Part shown: piece after piece, positions 30,685 through 39,447 of the stretch
How the letters are laid out: every line of letters begins with the position of its first letter
Numbering within the stretch: position 1 is the first letter of the stretch
Source of the DNA: an uncultured Collinsella sp.
GTDB taxonomy: Bacteria; Actinomycetota; Coriobacteriia; Coriobacteriales; Coriobacteriaceae
Assembly (NCBI GenBank): GCA_902470895.1
Contig: CABRID010000002.1
Location: 1 to 59,831 of the forward strand
Direction: 5' to 3'
DNA: 59,831 nucleotides
Notes under the pieces: model-generated
Told to the model about the DNA's origin: nothing
The model's input: the letters and a program-made list of their open reading frames with translations, nothing else
Database searches by the model: none
Translations under genes and position numbers: made by a program

Positions 30685-31741
30685 CGCTTTCCTTGACCGT
30701 CAGCGAGACCAGGCGGAATGCAATGGTAAGCACCGCCACGCCAATCACGCCCGAAAGAATATACATGGCAGCCTGACCGGCAAAGCCGAGACCCTGCTCC
30801 TCGGAATAGGCCTGCAGGTAATCACCCGTAGGCAGCGCATCGGCAAAGGTCGGGGTGTCGAGACCGACCGAAGCCTGCAGACTGTCGTCACCAGCCTCCT
30901 GAACGGCAGTCGCGGCGCCCTCGGCGTCCCACTCACCCCAGGCGTCACCCGTGGCCAGCAGGCCCAGCGGCGTGGCCACGACAAGCACGGCAACCAAGAT
31001 GAGCGTGGGGACCAGCGAGGTCTTCTTGGCAGCAGCGCCCTCGGCAGCAAGCTGGCCATCGACGGCTTCGGGGCCGACGATAACGCCCGGCGCCGTCTTC
31101 TTGATAAAGCCGTAGATCGCGGCAGTCGCCACGCCCTCGACCACACCGGCTACCAGCATGTGCGGAATCAACATGGCCGGAATGGAAACAGACAGCGGGA
31201 AGGGGCAGTATAGCGGGGCACCCGAGGCGTTGGTGAAGAGCATCGGCTGAATGCCGAACTCGATGGCAGCGCACAGGGCAGCCACGCACAAGCCGATCCA
31301 GCCGCTCACGATGGCAGAAACCGAAGTGCCCCAGCTCTTGTCGTGCAGGCGGCTGTTGAGCGCACGGAACACGATAGCAGCGACAAACGGCAGCACAAAG
31401 GCCATGTTAAAGCAGTTGGCGCCAAACGACAGAACGCCGCCGTCGCCAAATAGCAGCGCCTGCAGCGCCAGCGCGACCGAGACAGCGATAGCCGCGGCCT
31501 CGGGGCCCAGCAGCAACGCGATGAGTGCGCCGCCGACGGCGTGGCCTGTGGTGCCGCCGGGCAACGGCACGTTGAACATCATGAGCAAGAAGGAAAATGC
31601 GGCGCAGATGCCCAGGAAAGCCATGTGCTCGCGATCGAGCGTGGCGCGCACCTTCTTGATGCAGTGGACCCAAACGGGCACCATTGCCACCGCCATGACG
31701 GCATCGGTCTGCGGGGACAGATAATTATCTGGAATGTGCAT
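30656..31741 (-). CDS. ECF transporter substrate component, fused NikM-NikN (or CbiM-CbiN) type
   Basis: A 361-residue membrane protein. The N-terminus MHIPDNYLSP keeps the Met1-His2 metal-binding ends of CbiM/NikM. Helical repeats with NVPLPGGTTGHAVGGAL and MLIPHMLVAGVVEGVATA complete the core in about 225 residues. After a linker, two further helices (SLVPTLILVAVLVVATPLGLLA, and AMYILSGVIGVAVLTIAFRLV) bracket an extracytoplasmic loop, which is a CbiN/NikN-like module fused to the core. MHIPD and the NikR-type operator favour nickel over cobalt. GGGAGGCGTAC precedes the ATG. Confidence 0.85.
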   Translation of the reverse strand: MHIPDNYLSPQTDAVMAVAMVPVWVHCIKKVRATLDREHMAFLGICAAFSFLLMMFNVPLPGGTTGHAVGGALIALLLGPEAAAIAVSVALALQALLFGDGGVLSFGANCFNMAFVLPFVAAIVFRALNSRLHDKSWGTSVSAIVSGWIGLCVAALCAAIEFGIQPMLFTNASGAPLYCPFPLSVSIPAMLIPHMLVAGVVEGVATAAIYGFIKKTAPGVIVGPEAVDGQLAAEGAAAKKTSLVPTLILVAVLVVATPLGLLATGDAWGEWDAEGAATAVQEAGDDSLQASVGLDTPTFADALPTGDYLQAYSEEQGLGFAGQAAMYILSGVIGVAVLTIAFRLVSLTVKESGAHGNSRAA

Positions 31742-31798
31742 GTACGCCTCCCGGTTGTCGGCGCACGGAATTGCAACGCCGCTTAAATCACCTTGCCA

Positions 31799-31865
31799 GT
31801 GTTACGTATTGTCAAATTCGTAACACGCCGCGGGCTATCATAGCAAAACGGCGCACTGCCGACAA
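31799..31865 (-). promoter_or_regulatory. Promoter with NikR-type operator for the metal transporter
   Basis: On the minus strand TTGTCG (31860-31865), 17 bases, TATGAT (31837-31842) makes a good promoter. Ten bases after the -10 lies the perfect palindrome GTGTTAC-N14-GTAACAC (31799-31826), covering the expected start point. I recall GTGTTAC-N13/14-GTAACAC as a NikR consensus in some bacteria; this is from memory. A repressor bound here would block initiation when metal is plentiful. Confidence 0.7.
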
Positions 31866-31986
31866 AGCAGCACGCCGTTATGTAATGCGCGTGTCATATA
31901 TGCAGGCTCAGCAGTGCTTTATACCGAGCATGGCAGTCACGTAGAGCTCGGCGGCAGCCACCGCTGGCCCATACCCAGTGCAGGAC

Positions 31987-34440
31987 CTAGCCGCGGACCT
32001 CGCCGTTTACGCCCTTGCACACCTTGGTGACGATCTTCTGGTGCGCCTTCTCGACCTCTTCGCTGGTGAGCGTGTGGTCGTCTGAGCGATACGTAAGCGC
32101 AAAAGCCATGGACTTCTTGCCCGCTCCGATGCGGATGGGATCGCGGTAAACGTCGAACAGGCGAACGCCCTCGAGCAGCTTGCCACCGGCGCTGGTAATA
32201 CGGCGCTCAAGATCCTCGCAGGTCACGGAGTTATCGACCACAATTGCCAAATCGTGCTCAACAGCCGGGTACTGCGAGAACTCGCGGTAGTTCTCCTGGT
32301 TGCGGGCGCCCTTGATCAGCTTGTCCAGATCGAGCTCAAAGGCAACGACGACCTCGTCAATGCCCATAGTCTCGCGCGCCTCGGGGTGGATCTCGCCAAC
32401 CCAGCCCAGCACGGTACCGCCCGAGAGTACCTCGGCAGCACGACCCGGTTGCAGGAAGGCATAGCTCTCGCCCTCGACGGGACGGAAGCGAACCCTCTCG
32501 ATGCGCAGCTGGGCAAGCAGCTCCTCAACGATGCCCTTGCCAAAGAAGAAACGCAGCTTGCGGTACTTCATGTTCCAAGACTGCTCGCTCCACTGGCCCG
32601 AGAGCACGCCCGCCACGGACTTGGTCTCCTTGGGCAGGCTGGCGTTCTCGCGACCGTGGAACAGGCTGCCGACCTCGTACAGGTGCACGTTGGGCGTGCC
32701 GTGGGCCTCGTTATAGGCCACGGACTGCAGCAGGCCCGGCAGCAGCGAGCGGCGCATCTCGGTCTGCTCGGCCACCAGCGGGTTCATGAGTACCACGGGG
32801 CAGCCGCGGCCCTCGGTGGACATGCCGATCTTCTCCAGGTCGCCCGGAGCGGCAAAGCCAAAGGTCGTGGTCTCGTTGAGGCCGCAGGCGCGCAGGATCT
32901 CGCCGACCTTACGGGTGAGCTTCTGCTCGCGAGTCAGGCCGCCAATGTGGTTCTTGGCAGCCGGGATGGTCGCCGTCACGCGGCCCATGCCCCACAGGCG
33001 CAGGACCTCCTCGATCAGGTCGATCTCGCGCGGCAGGTCGGGACGGAAGCTCGGCGGGGTAACGATAAAGTCCTCGCCGTCGCGCTCGACGGTGCAGCCC
33101 AGACGGGTGAGCGAACGCTCGATAAAGTCGGGCTCGATGTCGGCACCGCAGATGGCGTGCACGCGGGCCAGGCGCAGCTTAATGCTGTCGATAGTCTTGG
33201 GCGCGGGGAAAACGTCGACATAGCCGGGAGCAACCTCGCCGCCGGCGATCTCCTCGATCAGCGCGCAGGTAACGTTGGCGACATCCACGCAACCGGTCTC
33301 ATCGACCTGACGCTCAAAGCGAATGGAGGCGTCGGAGATCAGCGACAGGTCGCGGCTGGTGTGCGAGGTGCGACCGGCGTTGAAGCAGGCGCTCTCGACC
33401 ATCACGTCGACGGTGTCGTCCTCGATCTCGGAATCCATGCCGCCCATAACGCCGGCCAGCGCCACGGGACGCTCGCCGTCGGTGATCAGGCCCATGCCGG
33501 CGTCGAGCACGCGCTCCTCGCCGTCGAGCGTCGTGAACTTCTCATCCTGCCGGGCGGCGCGAACCACCACGCGACGCCTGCCCTCGCGCTCGGCAAAGGT
33601 GTCCAGGTCAAAGCCGTGCAGCGGCTGACCGGTGAGCATCATCACATAGTTGGTGATGTCGACGATGTTGTTGTGCGGACGCACGCCCAGGGCGTTGAGG
33701 CGCTTGACCATCCAGTCGGGCGAGGGGCCGACCTTCACGTTGCGCACGATGCGGGCGACATAGCGGTCGCACAGGCCCTCGTCGGCAATCTCGACCGAAA
33801 GCTCATCGTCGGTCGCGCGGCCGGTCTCGGCCTTGATAGCGGGCAGCTCAACGTGGAAATCGCGGTCGAAGATGGCACCGGTCTCGCGGGCCATGCCGAT
33901 CATGGACAGGCAGTCGGGGCGGTTGGGCGTAATCTCGCAGTCGAGCACGGTGTCGCTCGAGCCCACATACTCGGCAAACGGCATGCCACAGGGCGTATCC
34001 TCGGGCAGAATCATGATGCCGGAGTGGTCGCCGCCCAGGCCGAGCTCGCGCGCGGAGCAGTTCATGCCCATGGACACGACGCCGCGAAGCTTGCTCTTTT
34101 TGATCTTGACGTCGCCGGGCAGGACAGCGCCGATCATGGCCGTGACGATGTGGTCGCCGGCCTCAAAGTTCTGCGCGCCGCAGACGATCCGCAGCGGGGC
34201 GGGATTGCCGTCGGCGTCGAGGTTCTTGTCGCCCACATCGACCGAGCACACATACATGTGGTCGCTATCGGGGTGCGGGGTCTTGGTGAGCACCTTGGCG
34301 GTCACCACGTGGTCGAAGGACTCGCCCACGGTGTCGATCGCCTCGACCTCGGTGCCGGTACGGATATATTCGTCCGAAAGGGTCTTGGGATCCTCCGGAA
34401 TATCGATCATGGTCTTGAGCCAGTCGTAAGAAACGCGCAT
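31987..34440 (-). CDS. pheT: Phenylalanyl-tRNA synthetase beta subunit
   Basis: The 817-residue beta chain of the alpha2-beta2 PheRS. It begins MRVSYDWLKTMIDIPED and has an EMAP-like OB domain (about 40-150: VTAKVLTKTPHPDSDHMYVC). B3/B4 editing and B5 domains follow, and the inactive catalytic-like fold is in the middle. The C-terminal ferredoxin-like anticodon domain (FSQYPAVEHDLAIVVDNSVT) ends the protein. Length is normal. It is separated from pheS by 162 bases carrying a large inverted repeat, which is unusual since the genes are often only a few bases apart. Confidence 0.97.
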   Translation of the reverse strand: MRVSYDWLKTMIDIPEDPKTLSDEYIRTGTEVEAIDTVGESFDHVVTAKVLTKTPHPDSDHMYVCSVDVGDKNLDADGNPAPLRIVCGAQNFEAGDHIVTAMIGAVLPGDVKIKKSKLRGVVSMGMNCSARELGLGGDHSGIMILPEDTPCGMPFAEYVGSSDTVLDCEITPNRPDCLSMIGMARETGAIFDRDFHVELPAIKAETGRATDDELSVEIADEGLCDRYVARIVRNVKVGPSPDWMVKRLNALGVRPHNNIVDITNYVMMLTGQPLHGFDLDTFAEREGRRRVVVRAARQDEKFTTLDGEERVLDAGMGLITDGERPVALAGVMGGMDSEIEDDTVDVMVESACFNAGRTSHTSRDLSLISDASIRFERQVDETGCVDVANVTCALIEEIAGGEVAPGYVDVFPAPKTIDSIKLRLARVHAICGADIEPDFIERSLTRLGCTVERDGEDFIVTPPSFRPDLPREIDLIEEVLRLWGMGRVTATIPAAKNHIGGLTREQKLTRKVGEILRACGLNETTTFGFAAPGDLEKIGMSTEGRGCPVVLMNPLVAEQTEMRRSLLPGLLQSVAYNEAHGTPNVHLYEVGSLFHGRENASLPKETKSVAGVLSGQWSEQSWNMKYRKLRFFFGKGIVEELLAQLRIERVRFRPVEGESYAFLQPGRAAEVLSGGTVLGWVGEIHPEARETMGIDEVVVAFELDLDKLIKGARNQENYREFSQYPAVEHDLAIVVDNSVTCEDLERRITSAGGKLLEGVRLFDVYRDPIRIGAGKKSMAFALTYRSDDHTLTSEEVEKAHQKIVTKVCKGVNGEVRG

Positions 34441-34509
34441 ATAGCTCTCCTAGTTCTTAATCTCCGCATAGGGAGGGGTATCAAATGAAGACGTTCGCCT
34501 TAGGGTTGT

Positions 34510-34596
34510 CCAGGTGCCCCAGGTTGGCGTGAAAGAGGAGCGACGCGTACTAAAGGTACGCGAGCGACGGTTTGAACGCCAAGATGGGGTGCCTGG
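34510..34596. repeat. Large cruciform-like inverted repeat between pheS and pheT
   Basis: CCAGGTGCCCCA (34510-34521) pairs with 34585-34596 (two wobble pairs), TTGGCGT (34524-34530) with ACGCCAA (34576-34582), and inside GCGTAC (34545-34550) with GTACGC (34556-34561). GAGCGAC occurs on both sides of the inner stem. No T tract follows on either strand. It looks like an inserted dispersed palindromic element in the operon. Confidence 0.7.
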
Positions 34597-34602
34597 GCAA
34601 GC

Positions 34603-35679
34603 CTAAAATTGGTTCAGGAAGCGCATATCGCCAGTCATGAGCGTTCTGAGGTCGGGCAGGTCGTAGCGCAGGGCCGCGACGCGCTCGGCGCCAATGCCAA
34701 AGGCGAAGCCGGTGTACTTCTCGGGATCGATGCCGCAGTTGATGAGCACGTTGGGGTCGACCATGCCGCAGCCCAGAATCTCGATCCAGCCGCTGTGCTT
34801 GCAGAAGTTGCAGCCCTTGCCGCCGCACACGTGGCAGCTCACGTCCACCTCGCAGCTGGGCTCGGTGAAGGGGAAGAAGTGCGGGCGGTAGCGCGTCTTG
34901 CGGTCCTCGCCAAACATGCACTTAACAAAGTAGTCAAGCGTGCCCTTGAGGTCGCCAAAGGTGATGCCCTCGTCGACGACCAGGCCCTCGATCTGGTTGA
35001 ACTGCGGCAGGTGGCAGGCATCGGCCGTGTCGGGACGGTAGACGGTGCCCGGGCAGATCATGTAGATGGGCGGCTTCTGCGACTCCATGGTGTGAATCTG
35101 CACGCCCGAGGTCTGGGTGCGCAGCAGCACATCGGACTCGCCGTGGGCGTGAGCCTCGGGGTGCGCGACGCTGCCGGGGTTGTTGTCGACCACGTAGAAG
35201 GTATCGCGGGCCGAGCGGCTCGGGTGATCCATAGGAGCATTGAGCGCGGTGAAGTTGTAATAGGAGGTGTCGACCATGGGGCCGGACTCGACGGTGTAGC
35301 CGATGCCGCTAAAGATGTCCTCGGCCTCCTCGATAATCTGCTTGATCAGGTGCTGGTGACCGATCTGCGGACGGATGCCCGGCAGCGTGATGTCGACGGC
35401 CTCTTGCTCGAGTGCGTGCTTAAGGGCGGCGGCCTTCATCTCGGTGGTGCGCTCGTCGAGCATGCCCTCGATCAGCTGGCGCATCTCGTTGGCGCGTTTG
35501 CCCATCATGGGACGATCCTCGGGGGCGAGCTTGCCCATCATGCGCATCAGGCCGGTGATGCGGCCCTTGCGGCCGAGCAGCGCGACGCGCGCGGCCTCGA
35601 GCTTCTCGGCGTCGTCGGCGCCTGCGACGAGCTCCTTGGCCTCTTCCTCGAGTTTGACCAGATCATCAATCAGACTCAT
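34603..35679 (-). CDS. pheS: Phenylalanyl-tRNA synthetase alpha subunit
   Basis: The 358-residue catalytic chain. The ATG at 35679 follows AAGGGAAGAC; upstream in-frame codons belong to the T-box leader. N-terminal coiled-coil is residues about 1-85. Class II motif 1 region is MVDTSYYNFTALNAP, then HPSRSARDTFYV and the phenylalanine-binding ESQKPPIYMICPGTVYR region. The typical CHVCGGKGCNFCKHSGWIEILGCGMV segment and motif 3 GFAFGIGAERVAALRY follow. First gene of the operon. Confidence 0.97.
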   Translation of the reverse strand: MSLIDDLVKLEEEAKELVAGADDAEKLEAARVALLGRKGRITGLMRMMGKLAPEDRPMMGKRANEMRQLIEGMLDERTTEMKAAALKHALEQEAVDITLPGIRPQIGHQHLIKQIIEEAEDIFSGIGYTVESGPMVDTSYYNFTALNAPMDHPSRSARDTFYVVDNNPGSVAHPEAHAHGESDVLLRTQTSGVQIHTMESQKPPIYMICPGTVYRPDTADACHLPQFNQIEGLVVDEGITFGDLKGTLDYFVKCMFGEDRKTRYRPHFFPFTEPSCEVDVSCHVCGGKGCNFCKHSGWIEILGCGMVDPNVLINCGIDPEKYTGFAFGIGAERVAALRYDLPDLRTLMTGDMRFLNQF

Positions 35680-35763
35680 GTCTTCCCTTTCGTCTCTCGC
35701 GCATCCGCGCTCCGGGACGGCTGACGCCGCCCGATGCTGCGGATGCGCGGCCCGGTTCGGTAA

Positions 35764-36058
35764 CAAAAAACCGCCCTCGGGCATGTGCATTGCCCAAGGA
35801 CGGTTAAATTCCGCGGTACCACCTTGTTTGACCCGGCGGATGTCTGGCCCGCCGCGCCCACTCTGCGCCCCTTATCGCGAGGCTCACGGCTTCCCTACTG
35901 GGGCCTCGCTGCCGCCGGCCGCGTGCCCGTTGAGGTCGCTGCTCGGGAGTGAACGCTTGGCCCTTGCCACCGCAGGAAGGCTTGCAGCCCATGACCTTCC
36001 CTCTCTTGCCGGCGACGCGGCGGGCAAAACCCTCTCCGTCAACGCATTGGGCTATAGG
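35764..36058 (-). promoter_or_regulatory. T-box riboswitch controlling pheST
   Basis: On the minus strand the T-box consensus AAGGTGGTACCGCGG lies at 35811-35825. After it comes a terminator: ACCGTCCTTGGGC pairing with GCCCGAGGGCGGT (35771-35803) and TTTTTT. The usual antiterminator alternative pairs the T-box bulge side with CCGTCC. Uncharged tRNA-Phe should stabilise antitermination. A UUC triplet within GCGTTCACTCC (35951-35953) is a candidate specifier, but I have not folded stem I. The upstream boundary is approximate, and 36059-36182 holds only the divergent promoters. Confidence 0.88.
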
Positions 36059-36182
36059 ATAACACATTTCGCGAGCGCATCGCCGCGTTCCGTTTTGTTC
36101 GCGCTGGGTACAAGGCAGGTAGCTGTGCAAATTTGCCGCGCACCCGCCTGCGGCGCTCGGCCTGCGAGATTAAGGATACGGT

Positions 36183-37766
36183 ATGGGAAAGAAACTCGAT
36201 AAGAAGGCCCAGGCCGCCGTGGCAAAGGCCGCCAAGGGCGTCAAGGCCGCTAAAGTCGACAAGGCCGTCAAAAAGTTCCGCAAACTCGAGGGCAAGCTGT
36301 GGACTCGCGAGTACCTGCTCAAGATTGCCGAGTTCGATGGAGCGACGATTGCTCCTGCCAACGGTGCTGCCGCCCGTGCCGACGCCATGGGCACGCTTGC
36401 CGGCGAGCATCACAAGCTACTGACCAACGAGAAGTCCGTTGAGCTCGTACGCTCGTTAGCGCGCGAGACGGTTGCAGGCGGACACGTAGACGACCCGCAG
36501 CTGCTCGACGAGATCCGCGTGCTCGGCCGCGACCAGCGCGAGGCAAGCGTTATTCCTACCGAGGAGGCCGAGGCCTGGACCAGGCTCACCTGCGAGGCCG
36601 ACGCCGTGTGGCGCAAGGCCAAGACGGCCAACGACTGGGCGAGTTTTGAGCCCTATGTGGATAGAATCATCGCCCAACTTAAGCATCAGGCCGAACTCAT
36701 GGACCCCAAGCGCGACCCATACGACGTTTGGCTCGACCAGTACGAGCGCGGCCTTTCCGCCAAGAGCTTCGATGCGTTTTGCGATGAGGTCAAGGCGACG
36801 GTCGTGCCGCTCGTGCACGCCATCGGCGAGCGCGGCCAGCAGCCCGCTGCCGACTTTTTGCACGCCCGCGTGCCCGAGGCCGCCCAGCGCGCCATGAGCT
36901 TCGACCTTATGAAGCTCGTCGGCCTGAACCTGAACGACACCACGCTTGCCTTTACCGAACACCCGTTTAGCGAGGGCTTTGCCGTGGGTGACGCGCGCAT
37001 CGCGACACACATCTACGAGAACGATTGCATCTCCAACGTCTACAGCATCATCCACGAGGCGGGACATGCCATGTACGAGCTGGGCGTCAATCCCGCCTAT
37101 GCGCGCACCTGTCTTGAGGGCGGCACCTCCATGGGCATCCACGAGAGCCAGAGCCGCTTTTTCGAGAACACCGTGGGTCGCAGCCGCGCCTTTATGGGAC
37201 CGCTGCTCGAGGTGCTGCGCCGCCACGCACCCGAGGTCTACGGCGACGTCGACGAGGACACGCTCTACCACGCCGTGAACATCGCGCAGCCTTCGCTGAT
37301 CCGCACCGAGGCCGACGAGCTCACCTATCCGCTGCACGTTATGGTGCGCTACGAGATCGAGCGCATGCTGTTTGCCGGCGAGGCCACGGCCAAGGACATC
37401 CCCGCGCTTTGGAACCGCTTCATGGATGAGTACCTGGGCATTCCCGTTCCCGACGACACGCACGGCTGCCTACAGGATACGCACTGGAGCGGCGGCTCGT
37501 TTGGCTACTTCCCCACGTATGCGCTGGGCAGTGCCTACGATGCCATGTTTGTGCCGGCCATGTGCCGCGACGGCATCGACCTCAACGGCGCCTGTGCGAG
37601 CGGCGACCTGACACCCGTCCGCGCCTGGCTGGGCGAGCACATTTGGCAGTGGGGCCGCGCCAAGGACGCGCCGGAGCTTATCAAGGGCGCGTGCGGCATG
37701 GCGTTCGATGCCCGCTACTACTGCAGCTACCTGCAGGACAAGTTCACCACGCTCTACGAGCTGTAA
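36183..37766 (+). CDS. M32 family carboxypeptidase (thermostable carboxypeptidase 1 type)
   Basis: A cytoplasmic zinc metallocarboxypeptidase of 527 residues. It carries the M32 signatures TEHPF (258-262), GDARIAT (the usual D-x-R-x-T, here with A in place of T), the zinc motif HEAGH (291-295), GIHESQSRFFEN and the C-terminal GSAYDAMF region. The first 35 residues are a Lys/Ala-rich extension (KAQAAVAKAAKGVKAAKVDKAVKK) not seen in typical members of about 500 residues. AAGGATACGGT precedes the ATG. It is divergent from pheST and transcribed alone. Confidence 0.93.
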   Translation: MGKKLDKKAQAAVAKAAKGVKAAKVDKAVKKFRKLEGKLWTREYLLKIAEFDGATIAPANGAAARADAMGTLAGEHHKLLTNEKSVELVRSLARETVAGGHVDDPQLLDEIRVLGRDQREASVIPTEEAEAWTRLTCEADAVWRKAKTANDWASFEPYVDRIIAQLKHQAELMDPKRDPYDVWLDQYERGLSAKSFDAFCDEVKATVVPLVHAIGERGQQPAADFLHARVPEAAQRAMSFDLMKLVGLNLNDTTLAFTEHPFSEGFAVGDARIATHIYENDCISNVYSIIHEAGHAMYELGVNPAYARTCLEGGTSMGIHESQSRFFENTVGRSRAFMGPLLEVLRRHAPEVYGDVDEDTLYHAVNIAQPSLIRTEADELTYPLHVMVRYEIERMLFAGEATAKDIPALWNRFMDEYLGIPVPDDTHGCLQDTHWSGGSFGYFPTYALGSAYDAMFVPAMCRDGIDLNGACASGDLTPVRAWLGEHIWQWGRAKDAPELIKGACGMAFDARYYCSYLQDKFTTLYEL

Positions 37767-37788
37767 GGCATAACCGACACGTCAACGC

Positions 37789-37832
37789 AAAGGGGACGCC
37801 GCGGAACCAATCCGCAGCGTCCCCTTTTTTCA
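37789..37832 (+). terminator. Terminator of the M32 carboxypeptidase gene
   Basis: AAAGGGGACGC-GCGGA pairs with TCCGC-GCGTCCCCTTT around AACCAA, followed by TTT. Confidence 0.9.
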
Positions 37833-38034
37833 CCCAATAACTAGGTACCCAATGACTAGTTCGTTGACGCTAATGTCTTGGCAACGTCAGCGAAAACGGC
37901 CCCAAGCGAGCAAGGTGACGTGAAATGAAAGGGCGCTGACCTTCTGGTCGCGCCCTTGAAATTGAACGTCAGATTGCCGCTTGGGGCCGTTTGCAGCGTC
38001 GAGCAGCTACGCGGTTTGGTAAAACCGCGTAGCT
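37832..38034. repeat. Repeat-rich spacer with nested hairpins after glmM
   Basis: Contents in order: a 15-base tandem repeat (ACCCAATAACTAGGT, then ACCCAATGACTAGTT). An outer stem AAACGGCCCCAAGCG (37894-37908) pairs with 37978-37992. Nested inside it is AAGGGCG-GACC (37929-37941) pairing with GGTC-CGCCCTT. Last comes AGCTACGCGGTTT (38005-38017) pairing with 38022-38034, which overlaps the glmM stop. The last two could end glmM transcription although T tracts are poor. Confidence 0.65.
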
Positions 38035-39364
38035 ATAAAGCCTCGAGCGCGTTGGCGATGCGCTTCATGGCGGCATCGGCGGATGCTTGGTCGGGCGCCT
38101 CGGCCAGCACGCGGATAACCGACTCGGTTCCGCTCTTGCGCACGAGCACGCGGCCCTCGCCTGCCAGCGCAGCCTCGGCCTCGGCGATGGCGTTCTGCAC
38201 GCCCATGTTCTCGAGCGCGGCGTCCTTGTCCGCCACGTGCACGGCCACCTGCGCCTGCGGCAGCAGCTTGCACGGAGCCGTGAGCTGCGAGAGCGTCTCG
38301 CGCTCGGCACAAATCACTTCCATCACGCGCAGCGAAGTCATAATGCCGTCGCCCGTGCGCTCGATATCGCCAAAGATCGTATGGCCCGTCTGCTCGCCAC
38401 CCAGGCTGTAGCCGCCCTCGCGCATCTTGGCATACACGTGACGGTCGCCCACGCCGCTGGTCACGGCGCTCAGACCGGCAAGCTCCAGCGACTTGACCAG
38501 GCCAAAGTTGCTGGCAATCGTCGGCACCACGGTACCGCCCGAGAGTCGCCCGTGCTTGTTCAGATACACGCCGCACACGTACAGGATCTGGTCGCCGTCT
38601 ACCACGCGACCGCGCTCATCCACGGCCAGGCAGCGGTCGGCATCGCCGTCGTAGGCAAAACCCACATCCAGGCCCTGCTCCACCACATGGCGCTGCAGAC
38701 GCTCCATATGCGTGGAGCCGCAGTCGACGTTGATGTTAAAACCATCGGGCGCGGCGTTGATCACGCGCACGTCAGCGCCCAGCGCGTCGAACACCGGCTT
38801 GGCCACCGAGGAAGCCGAGCCGTTGGCGCAGTCGATACCGATCTTGACGCCCTGCAGCGAAAAGTTCGCGCTGGCGATGAGCGAAGCAATGTAGCGGTTG
38901 CGGCCCTGCATGTAGTCCACCGTGGCGCCGATGTGGTTGCCCGTGGCCAGCGGCACCTCGCTCTTGCCATCGATGTAGTCCTCGATGAGCTCCAGTACGT
39001 CCTCGTCCATCTTAAAACCGTCGCTATTGACGAGCTTAATGCCGTTATCGCAAAACGGGTTGTGGCTCGCGCTGATCATGATGCCGCAATCGAAGCAGCT
39101 CTCCACGGTCTGATGCGCCACGCCCGGCGTCGGGATCACGTGCAGCATATAGGCGTCCGCACCGCTCGCGACCAGACCGCTCACCAGCGCCGCCTCGAAC
39201 ATATAACTCGAGCGACGTGTGTCCTTGCCCACGATAACGCGCGCCTTAGCACTGCGGTTGGCACCGTAATACCAGCCCACAAAACGGCCAATCTTATAAG
39301 CGTGCTCTACCGTCAGCCCAACGTTGGCCTCACCGCGAAAGCCGTCGGTGCCAAAGTACTTCAT
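38033..39364 (-). CDS. glmM: Phosphoglucosamine mutase
   Basis: Interconverts glucosamine-6-phosphate and glucosamine-1-phosphate, feeding UDP-GlcNAc for peptidoglycan. The 443-residue protein starts MKYFGTDGFRG. It has the catalytic serine loop MISASHNPF (S100), the Mg-binding DGDADR motif, the sugar-binding GGEQTGH and the C-terminal phosphate-binding RKSGTESVIRV. GTAAGGAGAGCGC precedes the ATG. Transcribed alone, after the terminator of the upstream DUF4012 gene. Confidence 0.97.
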   Translation of the reverse strand: MKYFGTDGFRGEANVGLTVEHAYKIGRFVGWYYGANRSAKARVIVGKDTRRSSYMFEAALVSGLVASGADAYMLHVIPTPGVAHQTVESCFDCGIMISASHNPFCDNGIKLVNSDGFKMDEDVLELIEDYIDGKSEVPLATGNHIGATVDYMQGRNRYIASLIASANFSLQGVKIGIDCANGSASSVAKPVFDALGADVRVINAAPDGFNINVDCGSTHMERLQRHVVEQGLDVGFAYDGDADRCLAVDERGRVVDGDQILYVCGVYLNKHGRLSGGTVVPTIASNFGLVKSLELAGLSAVTSGVGDRHVYAKMREGGYSLGGEQTGHTIFGDIERTGDGIMTSLRVMEVICAERETLSQLTAPCKLLPQAQVAVHVADKDAALENMGVQNAIAEAEAALAGEGRVLVRKSGTESVIRVLAEAPDQASADAAMKRIANALEAL

Positions 39365-39383
39365 GCGCTCTCCTTACAAAATA

Positions 39384-39414
39384 GGGGCGGACAGATTGCC
39401 TGTCCGCCCCAAAA
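39384..39414 (-). terminator. Terminator of the DUF4012 gene
   Basis: Perfect 11-base stem GGGGCGGACAG / CTGTCCGCCCC with a 5-base loop, A residues on one side and T on the other, just before glmM. Confidence 0.85.
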
Positions 39415-39447
39415 TGGTACTCGATTATCTGCGCTACCAGAAAAACC

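Noticed and set aside
31866..31986. Cobalamin riboswitch ahead of the metal transporter
   Set aside because: The promoter lies only about 100 bases before the start codon, and no B12-box-like sequence is visible in the leader.
32254..34488. 744-codon plus-strand frame opposite pheT
   Set aside because: Shadow of pheT; no ribosome binding site and no recognisable domain.
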